Assembly (NCBI RefSeq): GCF_943181435.1
Contig: NZ_OW969598.1
Span: 1,302,001 to 1,366,000, forward strand
Direction: 5' to 3'
DNA: 64,000 bases
From: Neisseria sp. Marseille-Q6792
GTDB lineage: Bacteria; Pseudomonadota; Gammaproteobacteria; Burkholderiales; Neisseriaceae
Below the pieces are notes generated by a model. That model made no database searches, was not told where the DNA came from, and worked only from the letters and a program-made list of their open reading frames with translations. Position 1 is the stretch's first letter. Each line of letters begins with the position of its first letter. Below, in pieces: positions 47,481-57,330 of the stretch. The position numbers were made by a program, and so were the translations under genes.

Positions 47481-48695
47481 ATGACGCACACCGCATCGAA
47501 AACACCCAAGCTCTGGACGGTCATTGCCGCCGCCGCATTTATCCTGCTGATTACCATCGGGATGAGGATGACGCTCGGACTATTCGTCCAACCCGTCGTC
47601 AACACCACCGAATTGAGCATTGCCCAATTCAGCCTCATCATCGCCGTTTTCCAACTGATGTGGGGCATATCGCAACCATTGTCCGGCGCGCTTGCCGACC
47701 GTTTCGGCGCGTTCAGGGTATTAAGCGGCGGTGCCGTCCTGCTCGTCTGCGCCTGCCTGATTGCCCCCAACATCCCGACTTATTGGGGGCTGATGATTGC
47801 CGTCGGGCTGCTGCTCGCATTCGGCACCGGTTCCGGCGGGTTTTCCATCATTATGGGACAGGTCGCCGCCCAAGTCCCCGCACACAAACGCGGCTTGGCA
47901 TCCGGACTGGTCAACGCAGGCGGTTCGGCAGGACAATTCCTGTTCGCACCGCTGGTTCAAGGACTCGTCGTCCTGCCCGAAGTCGGCTGGACGGGCACAT
48001 TTTACGTTTGGGGCGCAATCGCCCTGCTGATTCTGCCCGTCTCATGGTGGCTTGCCGATGGCAACAACGCCGCCCACACCCAACACGCCCAAGCCACACA
48101 CGGACAAAGCCTCGGAGAAGCAGTCAAAACCGCCTTCAAAACCCCAAGCTACATCCTGCTGCACCTGGGCTTTTTTGCCTGCGGCTTCCACATCGCCTTT
48201 CTCGTCACCCACCTACCCACGGAAGTCGCCCTGTGCGGACTGCCCGCCACCGTCGCCTCAACATCCATTGCCATCATCGGACTAGCAAACATCGCCGGTT
48301 GCATTTTTTCCGGCTGGTGTACAAGCCGCGTTCGGGGCAAATACGTCCTGTTCGGACTGTACGCCTCGCGCGCCGTGATGATACTCATCTACATTTTTTC
48401 GCCCAAGACCGACTTTAATTTCTATATTTTTGCCGCCGCACTCGGATTCACATGGCTCGCCACCGTCGCCCCGACCGCCGCCGTTACCGGCAAACTCTTC
48501 GGCACACGCTACCTCGCCACCCTGTTCGGACTGACGATGCTCAGCCACCAAATCGGCGGATTCCTCGGCTCATACATCGGCGGCATCGTGATTACACAAT
48601 TCGGCGACTACGGCTGGATGTGGTATGCCGACGCACTGCTGGCCGGAACCGCCGCCCTTCTCAACTTCCCCATCCGCGAACCCGAAACCGCCTGA
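47481..48695 (+). CDS. Major facilitator superfamily transporter
   Basis: A 404-residue protein with about twelve membrane helices. MFS motif A is visible as GALADRFGAFRVL between helices 2 and 3. It resembles the monocarboxylate/oxalate-formate group in outline, but no substrate can be assigned. Start at 47481: an upstream in-frame ATG lies in the fabF terminator and is rejected. Confidence 0.85.
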   Translation: MTHTASKTPKLWTVIAAAAFILLITIGMRMTLGLFVQPVVNTTELSIAQFSLIIAVFQLMWGISQPLSGALADRFGAFRVLSGGAVLLVCACLIAPNIPTYWGLMIAVGLLLAFGTGSGGFSIIMGQVAAQVPAHKRGLASGLVNAGGSAGQFLFAPLVQGLVVLPEVGWTGTFYVWGAIALLILPVSWWLADGNNAAHTQHAQATHGQSLGEAVKTAFKTPSYILLHLGFFACGFHIAFLVTHLPTEVALCGLPATVASTSIAIIGLANIAGCIFSGWCTSRVRGKYVLFGLYASRAVMILIYIFSPKTDFNFYIFAAALGFTWLATVAPTAAVTGKLFGTRYLATLFGLTMLSHQIGGFLGSYIGGIVITQFGDYGWMWYADALLAGTAALLNFPIREPETA

Positions 48696-48700
48696 CAAAA

Positions 48701-48735
48701 ATGCCGTCTGAAAACCTTCAGACGGCATTTTCAAA
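48701..48735 (+). terminator. Uptake-sequence terminator after the MFS gene
   Basis: ATGCCGTCTGAAAA / CTTCAGACGGCAT hairpin followed by TTTTC. The rest of 48736-48970 shows no gene that I can support. Confidence 0.7.
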
Positions 48736-48973
48736 AATATCCGACATATCCGCCGACATTTCAACCCACAAAACGGCAAGAAGGAAGCCATAAAATCCGC
48801 AAGCATCCTACTGCCCATTGATACGACAGGTAAGCAACATCAGAACAGCACGCAACAACTGTCCGAATCCGTATCGAAAATACCATCCAATGATAAAAAA
48901 CTGGATTAAGACAGCAATATCCGGGCGAAACAGACCCAAAACAGACAAACCCATCAAATCGGGCAGACGAAAA

Positions 48974-49000
48974 AATACCGACCTTAAGGTCGGTATTTTC
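48974..49000 (-). terminator. Terminator of the tRNA cluster
   Basis: AAATACCGACCTT / AAGGTCGGTATTT forms a perfect stem just beyond the last tRNA on the minus strand, followed by T on that strand. Confidence 0.8.
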
Positions 49001-49006
49001 AATACT

Positions 49007-49083
49007 TGGCGCGGCGGACGGGGCTCGAACCCGCGACCCCCGGCGTGACAGGCCGGTACTCTAACCAACTGAGCTACCACCGC
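49007..49083 (-). tRNA. tRNA-Asp (GTC), copy 2
   Basis: 77 bases including encoded CCA. The anticodon loop CTGTCAC gives GTC; acceptor GCGGTGG pairs with CCGCCGC; T loop TTCGAGC. Identical to the copy at 49237-49313. Confidence 0.97.
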
Positions 49084-49116
49084 GCATCCACTGTTTAACA
49101 ACAATGAAAGGAAACT

Positions 49117-49192
49117 TGGTGGGTGATGACGGAGTCGAACCGCCGACATTCTGCTTGTAAGGCAGACGCTCTACCAACTGAGCTAATCACCC
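49117..49192 (-). tRNA. tRNA-Val (TAC), copy 2
   Basis: 76 bases including encoded CCA. The anticodon loop CTTACAA gives TAC; acceptor GGGTGAT pairs with ATCACCC. Identical to the copy at 49347-49422. Confidence 0.97.
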
Positions 49193-49236
49193 AATTATGT
49201 TTAATACTGTAAAGTCAACACAGTATTTTTAAGATT

Positions 49237-49313
49237 TGGCGCGGCGGACGGGGCTCGAACCCGCGACCCCCGGCGTGACAGGCCGGTACTCTAACCAACT
49301 GAGCTACCACCGC
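49237..49313 (-). tRNA. tRNA-Asp (GTC), copy 1
   Basis: Same sequence as 49007-49083, offset by exactly 230 bases. Part of a duplicated Asp-Val unit. Confidence 0.97.
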
Positions 49314-49346
49314 GCATCCACTGTTTAACAACAATGAAAGGAAACT

Positions 49347-49422
49347 TGGTGGGTGATGACGGAGTCGAACCGCCGACATTCTGCTTGTAAGGCAGACGCT
49401 CTACCAACTGAGCTAATCACCC
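49347..49422 (-). tRNA. tRNA-Val (TAC), copy 1
   Basis: Same sequence as 49117-49192, offset by 230 bases. First tRNA transcribed in the cluster. Confidence 0.97.
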
Positions 49423-49491
49423 ATAAATTTTGCGAAAGCGTTATTAAACCAAATAACCGAAAATGGCGCAAGCCTTATTTCGGAATTTCAT

Positions 49492-51471
49492 TTATATTCC
49501 CTGCAAACTCCAGTTTTCAAAAGAGATAATTTCTTCTTTTTTGCCTGCGACCACCAACACGTCACCGCCTTCCAATGTAAACGAGGCATCCGGGTTTTCA
49601 ATCCGGCCTGTGCGGCGGCGGACGAACAAGAGTTTGATGCCGTAAGCCGCCATCGGAAGCGTGCCGACTGTTTTGCCGACGGCGTATGCTTCTGCAGCCA
49701 AAGGAAAGGCGTGGCGGACGGTTTCGCCATTTTCGCCGAATCCTGCCTCATCATCACTACCGACAAACAAACCCTCCAACGCGGCATAACGGCTGTGGCG
49801 GATATTTGCCATCGTTTGATAGACGTGCCGGTACGACGTGCCGTTGCCCAACATCGCATAGCCTGCCAGCACGAGTCCGGTTTCTTTGGTGTCCGACACG
49901 GCCTCTTCCGCGCCCATATCGGTAAACGTTTTCACATAATCGTCATTGGTGGCACGCACATATACGGGCATATTGGGATACATGGACAGCACATTGTCTA
50001 AAACGTGTTGCGTTTCGTGCATATTGTTGAGCGTAACCACCACCATTTTCGCGCGCCCCAAGCCGGCGGCTTCCAATACTTCCCGGCGTTTCGCATCACC
50101 AAACGATACCGGCTCGCCAGCACTTCTCGCGACTTGTACACGCGCAATATCCAAATCAAGTGCGAAATACGGGATACCCTCTTGGGCAAGGACGCGTCCG
50201 ACCGTCTGCCCGCCCCTGCCAAAACCGATAACCAACACATGGTCTGACTTGCTCATGGTTTCCACCAACATACTGTGCAGGTCAAGCGACTTCATATCCC
50301 AGCTTGACTTGACCAAACGCCCTACCAGCGCATCGCTGCTGCCCAACACAAAGGGGGCGATAATCATCGACAGCAGCACCGCCGCCGTCGCCGCCTGTTC
50401 CAATTCGGGCGAAACCATATCAAGCTGCCCGGCAATGGCCAGCATCACGAAGCCGAACTCGCCGCCTTGCGCGAGATATAAAGCCGTTTTGAGGCTGTCG
50501 CCGACCGAATGTTTCATTTTGAAGGCAATGGCAAACACAACCAGTGCTTTCAACACCAGCAGCATTGCCAACAGCATCAATACCTGCCGCCAGCCGCCGA
50601 TCAAGGCCTGCACATCCAGCTTCATACCGACCGTAATAAAGAAGAAACCGAGCAAGATGTCGCGGAACGGACGGATGTCGTCCTCCACCTGGAAACGGTA
50701 TTCCGTTTCCGAAAGCAGCATGCCGGCAACGAATGCGCCCAACGCCATAGACAAACCTTCCAGCTCAGTCAGATAAGCCACACCCAAAGTTACCAGCAGA
50801 ACATTTATCATAAACAGTTCAGACGACTTGCGTTTGGCAACCAGCCTGAACCAGCGCGACATGACTTTGCTGCCGACAACGAATAATACGCCCAGCGTAA
50901 TCAGCATTTTCAATCCGGCAAGGCCTAGTGCCACCCACAGGCTGCCTTCCCCGCCATTCCCCGACAACGCAGGAATCAGAATCATCAGCGGAACAACGGC
51001 AATATCCTGCATCAACAACACGCCCATCGCCATCTGACCGTGCGGCTGCCCCAATTCCGTCTTTTCCGACAAAATCCGGCTCACAATCGCCGTAGACGAC
51101 ATCGCCAACGCGCCCGACACGGCGAATGCCCAATTGAACGGCACGCCCGTCAGCATCAGTATGCCCATTACCGACAGCATCGTAACGCCGACCTGCAAAC
51201 CGCCCAGCCCGAACACCAGCCGCCTCATTGCCCTCAGCTTGGGCAGTGAGAACTCCAAACCGATGCTGAACATCAGGAACACAATCCCGATCTCACCCAA
51301 ATAATCCGTCGCATGACTTTTCGGAATCAGGCTGAGCATACCGGGTCCCGCCAAAAAGCCCACCAGCAGGTAACCCAGCATGGAGGGAATGTTGAACTTG
51401 CGGCACAGGATCACCGTAATAACCGACACCAGCAAAACAATCACAATAGGAGCAAGCGAAAATTCGTTCAT
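49492..51471 (-). CDS. KefB-type potassium/proton antiporter
   Basis: A 659-residue CPA2 protein. Residues 1 to about 380 are a Na+/H+-exchanger membrane domain of twelve or so helices (GLEFSLPKLRAMRRLVFGLGG). A cytoplasmic RCK/TrkA-N Rossmann domain follows (VLVIGFGRGGQTVGRVLAQEG), then a TrkA-C domain at the end (FTLEGGDVLVVAGKKEE). It probably exports K+ under electrophile or pH stress. The TrkA-C tail makes it longer than E. coli KefB/KefC (about 600-620). Start at 51471 is the first ATG of the membrane domain. Confidence 0.88.
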   Translation of the reverse strand: MNEFSLAPIVIVLLVSVITVILCRKFNIPSMLGYLLVGFLAGPGMLSLIPKSHATDYLGEIGIVFLMFSIGLEFSLPKLRAMRRLVFGLGGLQVGVTMLSVMGILMLTGVPFNWAFAVSGALAMSSTAIVSRILSEKTELGQPHGQMAMGVLLMQDIAVVPLMILIPALSGNGGEGSLWVALGLAGLKMLITLGVLFVVGSKVMSRWFRLVAKRKSSELFMINVLLVTLGVAYLTELEGLSMALGAFVAGMLLSETEYRFQVEDDIRPFRDILLGFFFITVGMKLDVQALIGGWRQVLMLLAMLLVLKALVVFAIAFKMKHSVGDSLKTALYLAQGGEFGFVMLAIAGQLDMVSPELEQAATAAVLLSMIIAPFVLGSSDALVGRLVKSSWDMKSLDLHSMLVETMSKSDHVLVIGFGRGGQTVGRVLAQEGIPYFALDLDIARVQVARSAGEPVSFGDAKRREVLEAAGLGRAKMVVVTLNNMHETQHVLDNVLSMYPNMPVYVRATNDDYVKTFTDMGAEEAVSDTKETGLVLAGYAMLGNGTSYRHVYQTMANIRHSRYAALEGLFVGSDDEAGFGENGETVRHAFPLAAEAYAVGKTVGTLPMAAYGIKLLFVRRRTGRIENPDASFTLEGGDVLVVAGKKEEIISFENWSLQGI

Positions 51472-51617
51472 AGACCGTCCGAACAGGAAAAACAGACAAA
51501 ATGCCGTCTGAAACAGCACACGCCGCTCCATTATAACAAAACACCGCATATCATCCGAAACGGTCGCAGCACACAATTCTGCTAAAATATCCCCTTCCGA
51601 TTCCGCAATTTAACGCC

Positions 51618-52457
51618 ATGACCACCACAGCCGACGACATCGACCGCCTCCTTCCCCAAACCCAATGCCGAGAATGCGGCTATGAAGGCTGCCTTCCCTA
51701 TGCCGTAGCCATACTACAAGGCGAAGCGCACAACCTCTGCGCCCCGGGCGGAGAAGCCGTCATTCGGGACATTTCCGCCCTGCTCGGCAAACCTGTTGCC
51801 GAACCATCAAAAAAACAACCCAAGGCACTGGCATGGATAGACGAATCCGCCTGTATCGGCTGCACTGCCTGCATCCGCGCCTGCCCTACCGATGCCATCA
51901 TGGGTGCGAGCAAATTCATGCACACCGTCATCGCCGACGAATGTACCGGCTGCGGACTCTGCATCGCCCCCTGCCCCGTCGACTGCATCCACATGCAGCC
52001 CGTTTCCGATACCTTCCTGCCGCGCGCGCGCCGTTTCAGCCTGTCCGCCGACAGCCGTTTTGCCGCTGCCGAACACGCCCGCACGCGTTATCTCAGGCAT
52101 AACGAACGCAAACAGCGGGAAACAGCCGAACGCAAAGCCATGCTTGCCGAACGGGAAGCAGCCGTCCACAACACCCGCCGGCAAACCCCCGACACACCGG
52201 GAAAAACAGCATTTAACCCTGCCGACCTCATCGCCAAAGCCATGGCAAAGGCACAAAACCAGCAAGACCGGCTCGTTGCCGCCGACAACCGGAAAGACTA
52301 TCAGGCCAAACAAATTGCCGAAGCACGCGAACGTGCCGAACTGCGCCGGGCGCAACGCGATATGAAATACGGCAGCGACAACGAAAAAGCGGCCGCCCTG
52401 GAATACCTCAAACAATACAAAGCCAAACAGGAAGCCGCACAAAACACCGCGCCATAA
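51618..52457 (+). CDS. RnfB-like iron-sulfur protein
   Basis: A 279-residue soluble protein. It has an N-terminal four-Cys cluster (CRECGYEGC, with a later C) as in RnfB, two ferredoxin-type 4Fe-4S motifs ([16 protein letters not shown] and [16 protein letters not shown]), and a charged, coiled-coil-like C-terminal 120 residues. It lacks the N-terminal membrane helix of true RnfB, and no other rnf gene is nearby. Electron partner unknown. Confidence 0.87.
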   Translation: MTTTADDIDRLLPQTQCRECGYEGCLPYAVAILQGEAHNLCAPGGEAVIRDISALLGKPVAEPSKKQPKALAWIDESACIGCTACIRACPTDAIMGASKFMHTVIADECTGCGLCIAPCPVDCIHMQPVSDTFLPRARRFSLSADSRFAAAEHARTRYLRHNERKQRETAERKAMLAEREAAVHNTRRQTPDTPGKTAFNPADLIAKAMAKAQNQQDRLVAADNRKDYQAKQIAEARERAELRRAQRDMKYGSDNEKAAALEYLKQYKAKQEAAQNTAP

Positions 52458-52466
52458 TACCCCTCT

Positions 52467-52499
52467 ATGCCGTCCGAACTCATTTCAGACGGCATTTCG
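52467..52499 (+). terminator. Uptake-sequence terminator after the rnfB-like gene
   Basis: ATGCCGTCCGAA / TTTCAGACGGCAT hairpin, one arm degenerate. Confidence 0.6.
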
Positions 52500-52580
52500 T
52501 TAACCTTTGCCTTCCTGCATCCGTACCGCCCGCACCTTTCCGTCCTTACGGCGGCACAACCCGTTTTCAATAAAATATTA

Positions 52581-52609
52581 ATTACACACTACTACGAATT
52601 TGCTATAAT
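52581..52609 (+). promoter_or_regulatory. Promoter of gapA
   Basis: ATTACA (52581-52586), 17-base spacer, extended -10 TGCTATAAT (TATAAT at 52604-52609), 42 bases before the ATG. Confidence 0.65.
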
Positions 52610-52650
52610 TTGCCCCCAAATTCACCACAACCCCACAAAAGGACAATACT

Positions 52651-53682
52651 ATGGGCATCAAAGTCGCCATCAACGGCTACGGACGCATCGGCCGCCAGGT
52701 TTTGCGCGCCATCTACGACTATAAAATCCAAGACCAGCTCCAAATCGTCGCCGTCAACGCCAGCGGCAGCCTTGAAACCAACGCCCACCTCACCAAATTC
52801 GACACCGTGCACGGCCGCTTTGACGCCGACGTATCCCATGACGGCAGCCACCTCATCATCAACGGCGACAAAATTCCCTACTTCTCCACCCGAAATCCTG
52901 CCGAACTGCCGTGGAAAGAACTCGGTGTCGATTTGGTCATGGAATGTACCGGCGCGTTTACCAGTAAAGAAAAAGCCAAAATACATCTGGAAAGCGGCGC
53001 GAAAAAAGTCCTCATTTCCGCACCGGGCGGCGATGATATCGATGCGACCGTCGTTTACGGCGTAAACGACGGCGTCCTGACCGACGACATGACCGTCGTT
53101 TCCAACGCCTCCTGCACCACCAACTGCCTCGCCCCCGTCGCCAAAGTATTGAGCGCAAGCGTCGGCATCGTCAAAGGCGCGATGACGACCATCCATGCCC
53201 TGACCAACGACCAGACCGTAACCGACGTACGCCACAAAGACCTCCGCCGGGCACGCAGCGGCATAGAGAACATGATCCCGACCAAAACCGGCGCGGCAAA
53301 AGCCGTCGGACTGGTACTGCCCGAATTGAAAGGCAAACTCGACGGGCTTGCCATCCGCGTACCGACCATCAACGTTTCCCTGGTCGATTTAAGCTTCCAG
53401 GCCGAACGCGACACGACAGCCGAAGAAATCAACGCACTGCTGAAAGCCGCCTCCGAAGAAGGCGAGCTCAAAGGTGTTTTGGGCTACAACACCCTGCCGC
53501 TTGTTTCCATGGACTTCAACCACACCACCGAAGCCAGCCACTTCGACGCCACACTGACCAAAGTCGTCGACGGCAACATGGTCAAAGTCTTCGCATGGTA
53601 TGACAACGAATGGGGATTCAGCTGTCAAATGCTGAACACTGCACGCCGCATGTTCGGACTCGAAGTGCGCCCACTCAAATAA
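52651..53682 (+). CDS. gapA: Glyceraldehyde-3-phosphate dehydrogenase
   Basis: A 343-residue enzyme. NAD-binding [19 protein letters not shown] opens the protein; catalytic C155 lies in [12 protein letters not shown]; the C-terminus holds [12 protein letters not shown]. It acts in glycolysis and gluconeogenesis. From memory, meningococcal GapA-1 is also surface-exposed and involved in adhesion. RBS AAAGGA. Confidence 0.96.
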   Translation: MGIKVAINGYGRIGRQVLRAIYDYKIQDQLQIVAVNASGSLETNAHLTKFDTVHGRFDADVSHDGSHLIINGDKIPYFSTRNPAELPWKELGVDLVMECTGAFTSKEKAKIHLESGAKKVLISAPGGDDIDATVVYGVNDGVLTDDMTVVSNASCTTNCLAPVAKVLSASVGIVKGAMTTIHALTNDQTVTDVRHKDLRRARSGIENMIPTKTGAAKAVGLVLPELKGKLDGLAIRVPTINVSLVDLSFQAERDTTAEEINALLKAASEEGELKGVLGYNTLPLVSMDFNHTTEASHFDATLTKVVDGNMVKVFAWYDNEWGFSCQMLNTARRMFGLEVRPLK

Positions 53683-53695
53683 CCCGTCAAACAAA

Positions 53696-53742
53696 ATGCC
53701 GTCTGAAACCTGATGTTTTCAAGTTTCAGACGGCATTTTTCA
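53696..53742 (+). terminator. Uptake-sequence terminator after gapA
   Basis: ATGCCGTCTGAAAC / GTTTCAGACGGCAT hairpin followed by TTTTTC, 14 bases after gapA. Confidence 0.75.
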
Positions 53743-53783
53743 TTTTTCACCGTGATTTTACCCGGCTGTCGTCATTTCCAATT

Positions 53784-53796
53784 TTAATCCACTATA
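53784..53796. mobile_element. Solitary Correia terminal repeat
   Basis: TTAATCCACTATA is the exact terminal inverted repeat seen at the ends of the full elements at 24333 and 56670, but no partner end or Correia interior is found nearby. Confidence 0.6.
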
Positions 53797-53825
53797 TTTG
53801 AACCTGACCGAAGCATAAGCCGCCA

Positions 53826-54551
53826 TCAAAGCCCCTTGCACGCCACTTCGCGCCGCCCGATTTCCTCTTTCAACGGCACGGCGTTCAAAATCCGCAGACG
53901 TTCGGCAAAATCCGCAAACGGCAGCAATTCCGATCCGAAACGGCGCATATGTTCCGTGTCCTGCTGGCAGTCTATTAGTTCCACACCCAAAGACGTGAGA
54001 AACGGCACAGCGCAGGCAAACGCGATTTTCGACGCATCCGGTTGCAATGCGAACATCGATTCGCCGTAAAACACCCTGCCGATCTGAACGCCGTAAAACC
54101 CGCCCGCCAACCTCGTTCTACCGTTTTCATCGGGATAATGGCACTCGAAAGAATGCGCGTGTCCCATTTCATGCAGCTGAAGGTATGCCGTCTGAAACTC
54201 AGGCGCAATCCAAGTCCCATCCTGATTCGGGCGCGCCGCTGCCGCACAATGCGCGACAACTTCCGCAAAACAGCCGTTGACCGTAACCCGATAGCTGCCG
54301 TTGCGCAGCGTTTTCGCCAGCGAGCGCGGAACGTGCAGACGTTCGGGAACAATCACCGCACGCGGCCCGACCGCATACCAAAAAAACCACCCGTCCCGAG
54401 AAAACCACGGAAACACGCCGTTCCGATACGCCTCAAGCAGTCTCCCCGCATCCAAATCCCTGCTCACACCGACCAGCCCTTCGTACTCCGACAATGCACG
54501 GGCAGGATCGGGGAATGCATAATCTCCGGGCGCAAGCAACGGAATGCCCAT
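53826..54551 (-). CDS. aat: Leucyl/phenylalanyl-tRNA-protein transferase
   Basis: A 241-residue protein with the Aat motifs [15 protein letters not shown] near the N-terminus and [18 protein letters not shown] in the core. It adds Leu or Phe to N-terminal Arg/Lys of proteins, marking them for ClpS-ClpAP. Start at 54551 behind GGAGGAG; longer frames run into the uptake-sequence hairpin. Confidence 0.95.
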   Translation of the reverse strand: MGIPLLAPGDYAFPDPARALSEYEGLVGVSRDLDAGRLLEAYRNGVFPWFSRDGWFFWYAVGPRAVIVPERLHVPRSLAKTLRNGSYRVTVNGCFAEVVAHCAAAARPNQDGTWIAPEFQTAYLQLHEMGHAHSFECHYPDENGRTRLAGGFYGVQIGRVFYGESMFALQPDASKIAFACAVPFLTSLGVELIDCQQDTEHMRRFGSELLPFADFAERLRILNAVPLKEEIGRREVACKGL

Positions 54552-54570
54552 ATCACTCCTCCATAAAACA

Positions 54571-54604
54571 CAGACGGCATTCGAAATGACGAATGCCGTC
54601 TGAA
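54571..54604 (-). terminator. Uptake-sequence hairpin between fur and aat
   Basis: CAGACGGCATTCG / CGAATGCCGTCTG, arms in the reverse order to the usual arrangement, directly after fur and before aat. Confidence 0.6.
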
Positions 54605-54623
54605 AAAACAAACCGTCCGGATT

Positions 54624-55058
54624 TTAACGTTTGCCCTTAGTCTGGCAACCGCTGCACACACCGTACATATACAGCGCGTGATCGACAATGCGATAGCCGT
54701 TTTCTTCCGCGATTTTGTCTTGCAGGGCTTCGATTTCGGGATTGTGGAATTCCGTTACCTCGCCGCATTTCACACAGACGATATGGTCATGGTGGTCGCC
54801 CTTGTCCAACTCATAAACCGCCTTGCCCGTTTCAAAATGATGGCGTTGCAGAATACCCGCCTGCTCAAACTGGGTCAGCACGCGGTAAATCGTTGCCACA
54901 CCGATTTCCACACCCTCTTCCAACAAAATACGGTACACATCCTCGGCACTCAAATGCTCTTCCGCATGAGTCTCGAACAAATCCAAAATCTTCAAACGCG
55001 GACCGGTAACTTTCAGTCCACTGTCTTTCAGTTGCGCAATGTTGCTGAATTTTTCCAT
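54624..55058 (-). CDS. fur: Ferric uptake regulator Fur
   Basis: A 144-residue Fur protein. Winged-helix DNA-binding domain ([32 protein letters not shown]), metal ligands in [13 protein letters not shown], and a final CSGC. It represses iron acquisition genes when iron is present. The ATG at 55058 gives the native length; the upstream ATG at 55127 is rejected. Divergent from bamE. Confidence 0.97.
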   Translation of the reverse strand: MEKFSNIAQLKDSGLKVTGPRLKILDLFETHAEEHLSAEDVYRILLEEGVEIGVATIYRVLTQFEQAGILQRHHFETGKAVYELDKGDHHDHIVCVKCGEVTEFHNPEIEALQDKIAEENGYRIVDHALYMYGVCSGCQTKGKR

Positions 55059-55284
55059 AATATTCAATATCCCTGTAAAATAATAGACGCTATAATACGC
55101 AATTTCAGCCTGCTTGCCCACTATCACGCCATAGCAGTTTACAATAGCAAAACCGCAACGGCGGACGGGCAGTCGGACACAGACAGGGTGAAATACCGCT
55201 TAAGCGTATGATTATCGTTCGCTTTTATAAAATATTCAAGCAGTACTACACTAGACATCCCGATTTGCACAGAAAGGTTCTCTC

Positions 55285-55662
55285 GTGAACAAAACCCTCA
55301 TACTCGTCCTTTCCGCCCTGTTCAGCCTGACCGCGTGCAGCGTCGAACGCGTTTCACTGTTCCCCTCGTACAAACTCAAAATCATACAGGGCAACGAACT
55401 CGAACCCCGCGCCGTCGCCTCCCTCCGCGCCGGCATGACCAAAGACCAAGTCCTGCTATTGCTCGGCAGCCCCATGTTGCACAACGCATTCCATACCGAC
55501 CGCTGGGACTATACCTTCAACACCTCCCGCAACGGCATCATCAAAGAACGCAGCAATCTGACCGTCTATTTTGAAAACGGCGTGCTCGTCCGCGCCGAAG
55601 GCGACGCCCTCCAAAATGCCGCCGAAGCCCTCCGCGCGAAACAAAACGCAGACAAACAATAA
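55285..55662 (+). CDS. bamE: Outer-membrane assembly lipoprotein BamE (SmpA)
   Basis: A 125-residue lipoprotein, with a GTG start at 55285 after AGAAAGG. Lipobox LTAC with C18. The family core is GMTKDQVLLLLGSPML and the later WDYTF. It is part of the BAM complex that inserts outer-membrane beta-barrels. dapB begins nine bases after its stop codon, so the two are probably co-transcribed. TATAAA (55226-55231) is a candidate -10. Confidence 0.92.
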   Translation: MNKTLILVLSALFSLTACSVERVSLFPSYKLKIIQGNELEPRAVASLRAGMTKDQVLLLLGSPMLHNAFHTDRWDYTFNTSRNGIIKERSNLTVYFENGVLVRAEGDALQNAAEALRAKQNADKQ

Positions 55663-56481
<819 letters not shown>

Positions 56482-56492
56482 CCCCCATACAA

Positions 56493-56531
56493 AATGCCGT
56501 CTGAAAAGATATTGTTCAGACGGCATTTTGC
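56493..56531 (+). terminator. Uptake-sequence terminator after dapB
   Basis: ATGCCGTCTGAA / TTCAGACGGCAT hairpin followed by TTTT. Confidence 0.72.
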
Positions 56532-56563
56532 CGACAGGCTCCGTATCGGCATATCAATAAAGT

Positions 56564-56670
56564 TATAGTGGATTAAATTTAAATCAGGACAAGGCGACGA
56601 AGCCGCAGACAGTACAGATAGTACGGCAAGGCGAGGTAACGCCGTACTGGTTTAAATTTAATCCACTATA
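56564..56670. mobile_element. Correia element (short form, about 107 bp)
   Basis: TATAGTGGATTAA at the left and TTAATCCACTATA at the right, with internal CGAAGCCGCAGACAGTACAG and GGCAAGGCGAGGTAACGCCG. This is the internally deleted class of about 105 bp. Confidence 0.93.
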
Positions 56671-56699
56671 CTTGCGCAGCATGACAAGCTACGGCTCAT

Positions 56700-57110
56700 T
56701 TAATTGAAACTCTCCTGATCTAAAAATTCTAACTCTATTTCCCGGCAAACTATATATATGCTAAAACCGGTCGGAAGATCATACCTACCGCCTATTACTT
56801 CCAGCGCACCTCCATAATCCAAGATTTCATCATCCTGTTTTAATTCTCCAAGCTCCAAGGTATTATCGATATTTATATCTTGGCTCTTTGTAGCGTATCC
56901 ATAGATAAATTTCAGATAGCTGAACTGCTTGAATTTAATTTTTACCCAGTCTGAATAACTGGGGGTAGGAAGCTCTTGAGGTAAATCCGGATAATCCACA
57001 CAATTAACGATGATATGAAATTCATCGTTTTTCAAAGTATAGTTTAATAGAGTGCCCTCATATATATACAGAAATTGATAATCTTTTCTTGGAATAGTAT
57101 AAGTTGTCAT
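56700..57110 (-). CDS. Unknown AT-rich protein, probable immunity protein
   Basis: A 136-residue soluble acidic protein ([19 protein letters not shown] opening; ends FLDQESFN). No family recognised. It is far more AT-rich than its neighbours and lacks uptake sequences. A toxin-like tail ends one base before its ATG (TAA-T-ATG), which is the layout of immunity genes. Confidence 0.72.
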
Positions 57111-57111
57111 A

Positions 57112-57266
57112 TTATTTTACCTTTTCAAAAACAATGGTTTTAAGATTTTTTGAGTCCAAGTTGGTTCTACTACTCTTATGAAATTTCAGTTGTTTAAACT
57201 CTTCCTTCATTTTAAGGAATTTTTCAACTAGCCGAGAAAAAACTGGAGCAAAATGGACGATTAAGT
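57112..57266 (-). pseudogene. Toxin-like C-terminal tail upstream of the 136-residue ORF
   Basis: Minus-strand open frame reading HFAPVFSRLVEKFLKMKEEF, then KQLKFHKSSRTNLDSKNLKT and IVFEKVK before TAA. There is no start codon at its 5' end; a stop lies just above. The true 5' junction is uncertain because it overlaps the opposite-strand tail at 57233-57266. Confidence 0.5.
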
Positions 57267-57319
57267 TTCAACATCATCCATTAGTAGGTAGGAAAAAAAT
57301 GGAATTAAAATTTAGATAA
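57233..57319 (+). pseudogene. Toxin-like C-terminal tail upstream of the 129-residue ORF
   Basis: Plus-strand frame REKTGAKWTIKFQHHPLVGR, then KKMELKFR and TAA at 57317-57319. The HH-P pattern near the end is reminiscent of HNH-type nuclease toxins. The next gene starts 11 bases later. No start codon or body is present. Confidence 0.5.
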
Positions 57320-57330
57320 GGAATTGAATA

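Larger units (their letters stand above)
49007..49422 (-). repeat. Tandem duplication of a tRNA-Asp/tRNA-Val unit (period 230 bp)
   Basis: The two tRNA genes and the 33-base spacer between them (CATCCACTGTTTAACAACAA and on) are repeated with no visible difference; the sequence after each Val gene differs. Confidence 0.93.

Noticed and set aside
48808-49149. Minus-strand frame of 113 codons across tRNA-Asp
   Set aside because: It reads through a tRNA gene and its terminator; the resulting peptide is an artefact often mis-annotated near tRNAs.
49007-49422. tRNA genes as a genomic-island attachment site
   Set aside because: No integrase, and no displaced direct repeat of a tRNA 3' end was seen nearby; the repeat is a plain tandem gene duplication.
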